A stretch of 64,000 bases of DNA. It comes from Clostridia bacterium (GTDB taxonomy: Bacteria > Bacillota > Clostridia > Oscillospirales > Acutalibacteraceae). Shown here piece after piece: positions 17,051 to 22,829 of this stretch. The notes beneath the pieces were generated by a model. The model was not told where the DNA came from, made no database searches, and saw only the letters and a program-made list of their open reading frames with translations. The translations under genes and the position numbers were made by a program. Where the stretch lies: contig CAAGJJ010000106.1 in the NCBI GenBank assembly GCA_900770165.1, positions 62,001-126,000 of the forward strand, written 5' to 3'. Each line of letters begins with the position of its first letter. Position 1 is the first letter of the stretch.

Positions 17051-17074
17051 CATGTGATTTACACCTCCATGTAA

Positions 17075-17190
17075 TATCATAGAGGAAACCACATGAATTG
17101 TGGGAGCGGAAGCTCCCATTGCTGCTCGAAACTTTGCACACCTCTTCGTGGTGAGCAGCAGGCAACACATGAGAATGTGGCTAAGATGCA
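17075..17190 (+). ncRNA. Putative structured RNA element, copy 1
   Basis: Three stem-loops in a row: stem A TGGGAGC/GCTCCCA (17101-17118, loop GGAA); stem B GCTGCTC/GAGCAGC (17121-17127 with 17153-17159), enclosing an ACC/GGT mini-stem with a TTCG-containing loop; the linker AGGCAA; and stem C CACAT/ATGTG (17166-17179, loop GAGA). The same architecture with different stem sequences occurs at 20705-20810, so the pairing is conserved by compensatory change. GNRA-type and UNCG-type loops favour + strand RNA. It ends about 20 bases before the PRTase-like gene. The family is not recognised. Confidence 0.55.
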
Positions 17191-17202
17191 GAAAGCAATT
17201 TT

Positions 17203-18747
17203 ATGAAATGGTTGAATGATATGACGGATTATCAAATAGCTTGCGCGATTTCTACTATCATTGGTTCCTACCGTAAAGGTGAGCTTTCCAAACCTTTGGA
17301 TTATAATCACATTTTGAAATGGGTCGGTCAGTTTGATGAAGAGGATCGAAGTGTGATTCTGGAGGAAACGCTTCATGTACTAACCAGACAGTACTATAAC
17401 CGTGAAGCAATTGGAGAGTCGTTGGATGTGATTTTAAGGAAGATTTGTACCCAAGTAGATTCCTTTGATAACGTTATTTTTGCAAACCCACAGGAACAAG
17501 GGTCAAGTCAGAAAATCTTATATGATATTATATCAGAAAAACTGGGATTGAGTTTCAACAGTCAGTGTTCTGATTTTACGGAATCTAGTAAGCTATATGT
17601 CTATATAGACGATGGATTATATACAGGTGGGCGAACTAGAACAGATTTGTCTGCTCTTATAAAGCTTCTTCCTCAGAATAGCAAGCTTCTTGTTTATTAT
17701 ATTTTTGTTTATAGTAATGCTTATTCGTTCAGAAAAACCCAAATTACAAGATTGGCAAACGAAAAGAAAATTGAAGTTTATTTTGACTACGTTCGTATGT
17801 TTTATAATGACCGTAACCAAAAAGCAGAATCTATTGATTTTGTGTGGCCTACAATACTAGCAAGGGAAGATGAGGAAGTACTTGCTTATGAAACTAAACT
17901 AAAAGAAACGCAGAAAGCTAATTACCTGTATTACAATAGTAGTGCATATCAGCAGGAAAAGGGAATGTTTTCCTCGTATGGTGCAGAAGAGCAAGTTGGT
18001 TACGCATTTTTGAAATATGGAATTAAAATTTGCAATCAGCTAAACACATCGACATTTCGCCCTTTAGGGTTAACAACCCCGCCATCCTTTGGATTTGGCT
18101 CTCTTGTTGCAACGGACTATAACATTTCTAATACAGCGCCATTAGTAATGTGGTGGGGAAGTATAGAAGAAAGTGACAACGGTCCAGTAGGATGTTGGTA
18201 TCCACTTTTGCCAAGACGGGATAACAAAAAACTATATAGTTATGTGGCTACGGAAGAGGCAGCAGTATCGATTCATAGCTGTACACCAATTCTAAAAACG
18301 GTGTATAGGCTTGCGGTTGAAGAATATCAAAACAAATATGAAAGAAGCAGAGAAAGAACTGGCGAGTACAGAGTAGTTGATTTAATGTCTTTAGATTTGA
18401 AGTCGTTTGCTGAAGAAAGAAAACAAAGTGAACTTCTTAGTTATCTTCTGTCGTTAAATTTTGAGAACCTTAAAGTTGTTCAAACGGTGATGTACATCGG
18501 AAGAGACTACGAAACAATGCTTCAGACTGAATTTGACGAGGAATACGATGAAGAAGAATTCAGTAGGAATACTATAAGTTTGCCAGTGCCAGATCCAGAT
18601 TTCGTATTGTATGAATGGCTTCGAGATTTAGGAGAGTGCAAAGGGTGGAAATCAAAGAGAATTGAAGCTGACCAGGTTTATCAAAAGAAGTTAAGCCTTT
18701 ATAAATATTTGGAACGTGCGTTTAGAATTCTAGGAATAGAATGCTGA
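17203..18747 (+). CDS. Phosphoribosyltransferase-fold protein resembling PRTase-CE conflict effectors
   Basis: A 514-residue protein with a type I PRTase signature: a hydrophobic strand, then D136-D137, and T141-G142-G143 (YIDDGLYTGGR) as the PRPP loop. N-terminal to it are about 120 helical residues. After residue 200 comes a long region with PPSFGFGS and a WWG motif, which I cannot assign. Large PRTase-like proteins of this kind occur as effectors in prokaryotic conflict systems, including some retrons. No reverse transcriptase is present in the window. Its leader carries the structured RNA-like element. AT content exceeds its neighbours, suggesting separate acquisition. The start codon has no strong ribosome site; ATG 17218 is an alternative. 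Confidence 0.72.
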   Translation: MKWLNDMTDYQIACAISTIIGSYRKGELSKPLDYNHILKWVGQFDEEDRSVILEETLHVLTRQYYNREAIGESLDVILRKICTQVDSFDNVIFANPQEQGSSQKILYDIISEKLGLSFNSQCSDFTESSKLYVYIDDGLYTGGRTRTDLSALIKLLPQNSKLLVYYIFVYSNAYSFRKTQITRLANEKKIEVYFDYVRMFYNDRNQKAESIDFVWPTILAREDEEVLAYETKLKETQKANYLYYNSSAYQQEKGMFSSYGAEEQVGYAFLKYGIKICNQLNTSTFRPLGLTTPPSFGFGSLVATDYNISNTAPLVMWWGSIEESDNGPVGCWYPLLPRRDNKKLYSYVATEEAAVSIHSCTPILKTVYRLAVEEYQNKYERSRERTGEYRVVDLMSLDLKSFAEERKQSELLSYLLSLNFENLKVVQTVMYIGRDYETMLQTEFDEEYDEEEFSRNTISLPVPDPDFVLYEWLRDLGECKGWKSKRIEADQVYQKKLSLYKYLERAFRILGIEC

Positions 18748-18820
18748 TTATATTGCCATCTGATACCCACAGTGTTATACTAACATCAAATCCTACATAT
18801 TCTTTCGGAGGTCATCTACC

Positions 18821-19147
18821 ATGCCCAGAACCAAAGGCAGCAAAAACCGTCCCAAGCTCACCACCGATTTCGCATTCCAGATTGCAGAGAAGCAAGAATC
18901 TATTGCTTCCCTCACCTCAGAAATATCTTCCATCACCGCAAACATTGACACCTTGAAGGCTGATCTGAAAGAGAAAAAGGCGGCTCTCAAGGCAGCAGAA
19001 AAGGAACTGGCGAAGCAGAAAGCCAAGAAAGCCGCTGCCGATCAGAAGGCCGCCGAAGCAGCGAAGAAGAACGAGGCAGAAGCTGTGCTGAAGAAGCTGC
19101 TTGCAAGCGGCATGAGCGCAGATGAGATCCTCGAAAAGCTGAAGTGA
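18821..19147 (+). CDS. Small basic coiled-coil protein with an AT-hook-like N-terminus
   Basis: A 108-residue protein starting MPRTKGSKNRPK, similar to the RGRP/KGSKN basic motifs of AT-hook proteins. It continues as an almost uninterrupted charged coiled coil (about residues 20-90, rich in K, E, A) and ends SADEILEKLK. GGAGG 13 bases upstream supports the ATG. A broken relative appears at 20877. DNA binding through the basic start is plausible, but the role is unknown. Confidence 0.7.
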   Translation: MPRTKGSKNRPKLTTDFAFQIAEKQESIASLTSEISSITANIDTLKADLKEKKAALKAAEKELAKQKAKKAAADQKAAEAAKKNEAEAVLKKLLASGMSADEILEKLK

Positions 19148-19204
19148 TATAATGCCGTGTGGGTTGAGCAGAGTATGCTCGGAAAAGGTGTGAGCAAAGG
19201 GAAA

Positions 19205-19686
19205 ATGAAAGTTGATACAAAACTATTAAAGAAGTATGTGGCTATCGTGTGATAGAGAATAATGAGAACTATTGCATGGTAGAAATGTACGGAAAGAAAA
19301 TTCGAGTGGATTGTAACGGCTGCGCATCAGAATACGATTTATGCTTTATTGATGGCAACGGTTTGCCTCATTCGGCTGGGTACATGAACCTTTATGGTCG
19401 TTGTGAACTTGACAAGTTAGATAATGCACTGATGTCCGACCTTTCACCACATGAGCGTCGTGTAGTACAAGATTGGATTAGAGATACATTCAATCCAATT
19501 AAAACGTATAATGTAAAACATTCTACATATTCATTAAAGCATTTATTGGAGAGTAAGACTGGCATTTATTTGACTAACAATCAAATGAAAGATGCCTTGC
19601 TTAACATGGGATATGTTTGTCAAAATGAGCATAAGGTCAACTGGCTGGTTAATGTTAGCAAAATGGGAATTAAATATGTAAAGTAA
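19205..19686 (+). pseudogene. Hypothetical protein gene with a 2-bp frameshift near its start
   Basis: A frame opens at ATG 19205 behind AAAGGG and reads 15 codons (MKVDTKLLKKYVAIV) to TGA at about 19250. The main open frame (GTG 19249 onward, 145 residues) has no ribosome site. The junction reads GTGTGATAG. Removing one GT unit joins the two into a continuous protein of about 159 residues. The body has CNGC, a SDLSPHERR segment and a C-terminal YVCQNEHKVNWL stretch. I do not recognise a family. It is either inactivated or slipped at a GT dinucleotide repeat, or it initiates at the internal GTG or at ATG 19276. Confidence 0.55.
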
Positions 19687-19717
19687 GGCACGAGTAGTAC
19701 GGAAAGGAGTCCACATC

Positions 19718-20110
19718 ATGGAAGAAATCGTAAAGTTCTTAAAAGAAGCTGAAACATATTACTTGGCAACGGTCGAAGGGGATCAGCCGAGAGTACGTCC
19801 GTTTGGCACGGCACATATTTTTGAAGGCAAGCTGTACATCCAGACTGGCAAGAAGAAGGATGTTTCCAAGCAGTTACATGCCAATCCGAAAGCAGAGCTG
19901 TGCGCATTCAAAGGCGGCGAGTGGATTCGCGTTGCCGGCGAACTGGTAGAGGATGACCGTGTGGAAGCGAGAGAATCTATGCTGGATGCCTATCCGAGTT
20001 TGAAGAAGATGTATGCCGCAGATGATGGAAACACTGAGGTGTTCTACTTCGAGAATGGTGTGGCTACCATTAGTTCTTTCACCCATGAGCCGAAAGTGAT
20101 CAAGTTTTGA
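19718..20110 (+). CDS. Pyridoxamine 5'-phosphate oxidase-like (split-barrel FMN-binding) family protein
   Basis: A 130-residue split-barrel flavoprotein. The YYLATVEGDQPRVRPFG segment, GKLYIQTGKKKDVSKQ and WIRVAGE are characteristic of the family, whose members bind FMN, haem or F420 and act as small oxidoreductases. GGAAAGGAG precedes the ATG. Its substrate is unknown and no partner is obvious nearby. Such genes are common cargo in Clostridia. Confidence 0.85.
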   Translation: MEEIVKFLKEAETYYLATVEGDQPRVRPFGTAHIFEGKLYIQTGKKKDVSKQLHANPKAELCAFKGGEWIRVAGELVEDDRVEARESMLDAYPSLKKMYAADDGNTEVFYFENGVATISSFTHEPKVIKF

Positions 20111-20122
20111 TAATGCTGCCGT

Positions 20123-20557
20123 GTGAACAAACCGAACTCCAGTGTCGGAGCAGAGCGGCAGCGAAGATACAGAGCAATGAAGCGGTGGAGGGATGATCCG
20201 ACAGAAGAAAACTTCTGGGAAGTGGTTCTGGCTTATGCCAGTGTGAAATTCAAAACTTACTCTGGGTTGCCATTCTCTTATGAGGTACGGAAAGGCAGGA
20301 ATGGCGAGTACACAAAAGAACTCTGGATCGACCGCCGGGAGAAAAGCAAGAGCCTTGCGTGGAGTTCTGTGCTACTGGCACTGGGGAGTATTAAAAAGGT
20401 GGGAGAAGTAGTTGAACGACCAAAGGCTCTGGGTGACATCCGGGGTGTTACTTACATCTACGGAATGTTCTATCGGTTCGGAATGATCGATGTGCCGGAC
20501 GAGGTAAAGGAGAAGATGAAGAAACGTAAGCGGTCAATAAGCACCCGTCAGACCTAA
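20123..20557 (+). CDS. Hypothetical protein
   Basis: A 144-residue basic protein rich in W, R and K with the stretch FWEVVLAYASVKFKTY and a C-terminal tail of alternating K/R. No family is recognised. The GTG start at 20123 follows a sequence (TGATAATGCTGCCGTGTG) that resembles one after the stop at 19147. An ATG at 20177 is an alternative start. The base composition fits the GC-richer island rather than the core genome. Confidence 0.55.
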   Translation: MNKPNSSVGAERQRRYRAMKRWRDDPTEENFWEVVLAYASVKFKTYSGLPFSYEVRKGRNGEYTKELWIDRREKSKSLAWSSVLLALGSIKKVGEVVERPKALGDIRGVTYIYGMFYRFGMIDVPDEVKEKMKKRKRSISTRQT

Positions 20558-20562
20558 AAAGA

Positions 20563-20586
20563 GAGCACCTCGAAACCGAGATGCTC
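20563..20586 (-). terminator. Hairpin with a T-run on the minus strand
   Basis: Arms GAGCACCTCG and CGAGATGCTC pair with one mismatch around loop AAAC. On the minus strand the hairpin is followed by TCTTTTTAG, as in an intrinsic terminator. On the plus strand it is followed by an A-run. It lies 5 bases after the + strand gene ending at 20557, so it may work both ways. Confidence 0.55.
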
Positions 20587-20704
20587 AAAAAATCAAGTAA
20601 GGTGGCAGTATGCAGGAATCGTATCCGACCACGGGAAGAGACGTTCAAGCAGTTTTTCTGTCGGGGTCTCACCAAGTATCGCTGCTGATAGAAAAAGTGG
20701 ATTT

Positions 20705-20810
20705 TCACAGAGGCCATGTATACAAACATGGCTACGCCACTCAAAAGTGCTACCTCTACGTGGTGAGTGGCAGGCAACGGAGTAAGTACTCCGGCAGAAG
20801 CACAACTAAG
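20705..20810 (+). ncRNA. Putative structured RNA element, copy 2
   Basis: Same architecture as copy 1: stem A GCCATGT/ACATGGC (20713-20732); stem B GCCACTC/GAGTGGC (20736-20742 with 20765-20771), enclosing ACC/GGT and a TACG-containing loop; linker AGGCAA; stem C CGGAGT/ACTCCG (20778-20793, loop AAGT). The stems differ from copy 1 in sequence but keep pairing, and the single-stranded parts ACCTCT-CGTGGT and AGGCAA are nearly identical. Flanks from 20587 to 20704 and 20811 to 20870 hold no gene; a small CTGG/CCAG hairpin lies near 20837-20850. Confidence 0.55.
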
Positions 20811-20876
20811 CAAAGAAGGGAGATTCAAGCGTAAATCTGGCTAAAACCAGTATAGCATGATAATCTAAAAAATCCA

Positions 20877-21107
20877 ATGAACGACTTCGGCCCGAAGCGC
20901 CCGATGTCGGAAAGTGCAGAAATTGTGCCTACCGACACCGTAAAAGCGAAGCGCGGCCGACCGAAGAAAAAGCTTGATTATGACCGGGAGAAAGAAATCG
21001 CAGCTCTACAGCAGAAGGTGATTGATCTGTTCGTTTCAAGATTCTCTTTTAGACTTCTTGGACTTCTCAGACTTCTTAGACTTTTGAGACTTCTTAGAAT
21101 CTATTGA
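20877..21107 (+). pseudogene. Truncated AT-hook/coiled-coil protein gene ending in a tandem repeat
   Basis: The first about 50 residues look like a real protein: MSESAEIVPTD, an AT-hook-like KRGRPKKK and the start of a coiled coil (DREKEIAALQQKV). The frame then runs into a tandem array of AGACTTCTT-like 9-mers (about 21050-21100) that would encode repeated LLR, which is not protein-like. It appears to be a 3'-truncated relative of the gene at 18821, cut where the transposon module begins. No ribosome site is visible before the first ATG. Confidence 0.5.
21050..21100. repeat. Short tandem repeat (AGACTTCTT units)
   Basis: Roughly five imperfect copies of a 9-mer (AGACTTCTT, GGACTTCTC, AGACTTTTG and variants). 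On the opposite strand it would read as a Lys/Ser-rich low-complexity peptide. Short AGATTCT/AGAATCT sequences flank it in inverted orientation. It lies between the truncated gene and the transposon terminator. Confidence 0.6.
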
Positions 21108-21114
21108 ATTGAAT

Positions 21115-21150
21115 TAAAAATGGGACAAGAATTATAGAAATCCCTGTCCC
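21115..21150 (-). terminator. Intrinsic terminator of the transposition operon
   Basis: GGGACA (21122-21127) and TGTCCC (21145-21150) form a 6-bp stem just after the XRE gene stop. On the minus strand the stem is followed by ATTTTT. It ends the minus-strand operon. Confidence 0.7.
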
Positions 21151-21158
21151 GTGTTCTT

Positions 21159-21518
21159 CTATCGGTTGATCGCGCTACTGATGGCATCAAGAGCTTCACT
21201 GATGTGCTGCAATTGGGTTTCGGTCATGTTCATAACCACAGCATGTTGAAATTTGCAAATGGCTCTTTCCATTTCCTGAACGGTTTCAGGAGGAGGAAGT
21301 TCGCCCTGAATGAATTCAAGGAGAACAGTATGCGGAATGGAGAAGGAATCAGCTAGGCGAATGACCGTTCCCATAGTGGGTGTGCACTCGTCACGCTCTA
21401 TACGACCTATCTGAGCGCGACTTATCCCGGCGTTATAAGATAACTCTTCCTGAGTCCATCCCATACGAAGACGGTATTCTTGTACGATTTTTCCCAAGGT
21501 TTGTTTCTTGGCGTTCAT
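21159..21518 (-). CDS. XRE-family helix-turn-helix regulator
   Basis: A 119-residue protein with an N-terminal HTH_3 domain (residues about 8-65: IVQEYRLRMGWTQEELSYNAGISRAQIGRIER). The C-terminal half is helical (ETVQEMERAICKFQHAV). The ATG overlaps the stop of the ATPase gene by 4 bases (ATGA), so it is the last gene of the transposition operon and probably regulates it. GC content is similar to the transposase genes. Confidence 0.87.
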   Translation of the reverse strand: MNAKKQTLGKIVQEYRLRMGWTQEELSYNAGISRAQIGRIERDECTPTMGTVIRLADSFSIPHTVLLEFIQGELPPPETVQEMERAICKFQHAVVMNMTETQLQHISEALDAISSAINR

Positions 21519-22480
21519 TTTTCAATCCCTCCGGATCTTTTAGCTTGATTCACAGACATCTTTGGGAAATGTGATTTATATTCACTCTGCATTTCACTGA
21601 CCATTTGTTCTGTGATTTGAATCGGTTCAGGGGTGGTTGGGAGAGTAAGTATAAGTTTTGCACCGGGGTACGTTCTATCTCCCGGAATCTCTGTTCTGAC
21701 GCATTTTGTCTTATCTGGGATAGAACGACCATCAGAATTATAGTACTGGACTCTGGCGAGGGTAATGCAGCGACCGATAATGGTTGTAAATGCATTGATA
21801 CCGCCAATGCCAAGATTGAGAGCAGTGGTAATAAGTGCTTGCTGTGCGGGATAGGAGAATCTCACATTTTCCTCTTTGGCAACCATTTCTATGTACTTAC
21901 CCGCATCGCTCCGGCGCATACCGTGCATTTCATGTTCATCCAGCTGAGAAATCAGAGAACAATAGTAGTCAAATCGATTGCTTGCATAGATGGTTTTATG
22001 AAGCAGTGGTACTCCACAGATTACGATGGGAATGCCCGTTTCATCATGGATTTTCCGTAACATCTCCAGTTTAACTAGCGAACTTCCAGAGTCAGCAGTT
22101 ACTTCGTCAAAAAGGAACATGACTCCTTGAAATGTTTTTAGCTGTCGCTTCAAAGTAGTCATTTCGTTTTTTCGCAGTTTCATGGGAAGGTTGATACACT
22201 CGCCCATTTCTACGAGCATTTGGGCGGGACTCAAGGCATCGAAATCTCGAATGAGAAAAATGTAGTTAGGATATTTTTCTGCAAATTGTGTAAGAATGGT
22301 TGTTTTGCCACAGCCAGAGTAGCCGTAGAGCAGTAAAAATTCCTGCTGAGTATAGGCTTCTTTCAGTTTTTGCTTTGCATTGATCTGATCCTCAAAGTTC
22401 ATGTATGGCGGCTTCAAAAAGGAATAAGCCCATGCCATCAACGGTGATGGCATTTCGAGCAGCCGCGAAATATGTGTCAT
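21515..22480 (-). CDS. TniB/MuB-like AAA+ ATPase of a transposon
   Basis: A 321-residue ATPase. Walker A is GYSGCGKTT near residues 53-61, and Walker B is MFLFDE near 120. In TniB/MuB/TnsC proteins this ATPase selects target DNA and activates the transposase. The C-terminal about 60 residues (ITEQMVSEMQSEYKSHFPK) probably contact the transposase. The ATG at 22480 has no visible ribosome site; translation may be coupled to a short upstream frame (22392-22565). Confidence 0.88.
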   Translation of the reverse strand: MTHISRLLEMPSPLMAWAYSFLKPPYMNFEDQINAKQKLKEAYTQQEFLLLYGYSGCGKTTILTQFAEKYPNYIFLIRDFDALSPAQMLVEMGECINLPMKLRKNEMTTLKRQLKTFQGVMFLFDEVTADSGSSLVKLEMLRKIHDETGIPIVICGVPLLHKTIYASNRFDYYCSLISQLDEHEMHGMRRSDAGKYIEMVAKEENVRFSYPAQQALITTALNLGIGGINAFTTIIGRCITLARVQYYNSDGRSIPDKTKCVRTEIPGDRTYPGAKLILTLPTTPEPIQITEQMVSEMQSEYKSHFPKMSVNQAKRSGGIEK

Positions 22481-22565
22481 TTAGAATCAACCGTTCAGTA
22501 GGTAGCTGAGGTTCAAGAGGTTCATCGAATGGATCTTTGTCAGCTAAGAGCTTATTATCAATCAT
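22392..22565 (-). CDS. Short open frame overlapping the start of the ATPase gene
   Basis: A 57-residue frame starting MIDNKLLADKDPF behind AAGGA, with acidic, proline-rich sequence followed by TERLILNDTYFAAARN. It overlaps the ATPase start by about 90 bases in another frame. It could be a real small protein, a coupling leader, or the displaced true N-terminus of the ATPase. Evidence is the ribosome site and protein-like composition only. Confidence 0.35.
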   Translation of the reverse strand: MIDNKLLADKDPFDEPLEPQLPTERLILNDTYFAAARNAITVDGMGLFLFEAAIHEL

Positions 22566-22586
22566 GTGAGGGACTTCCTTTATAGT

Positions 22587-22829
22587 TTATTTGTCATCAC
22601 CAAACAGAAAGCGGAGGCTTTTTCGAATAGAGGATGCCGTATTGCAGTCTTGCGAGACATTGGTTTCCATAGGTAGTTCATTTACAGCCGGTCCATAAGT
22701 CATGTCGTAAAGCTGTGATTTGTCATCAGGGGAAGATTTGACTTTCTGGGGAAGGATGCCGTGCGCTGACTGTTGAATCCTATCAAGAGTCTGGTGCATT
22801 TCTCGTGCAGGCTGTGGCTTTGTCTGTCA
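22587..22829 (-). pseudogene. C-terminal fragment of the transposase in a shifted frame
   Basis: After about 22829 the protein-like frame appears to move by -1: the sequence QTKPQPAREMHQTLDRIQQ continues to FLFGDDK and TAA, while the annotated transposase frame runs on into unlikely sequence until 22700. An ATG at 22799 could also start this 70-residue piece on its own, with only a weak GAG site. A one-base deletion is the simplest reading; no classic slippery heptamer is seen. Confidence 0.5.

Noticed and set aside
17075..18747. Complete retron
   Set aside because: The PRTase protein and an upstream structured RNA fit in part, but no reverse transcriptase gene exists in the window.
20448..20828. 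Minus-strand ORF over the second RNA-like element
   Set aside because: A similar spurious-looking frame overlaps copy 1. The shared signal is stem pairing with compensatory changes, not codon conservation.
21050..21100. CRISPR array
   Set aside because: Units are 9 bp, imperfect and contiguous with no spacers; no cas genes are present. No CRISPR array was seen anywhere else.
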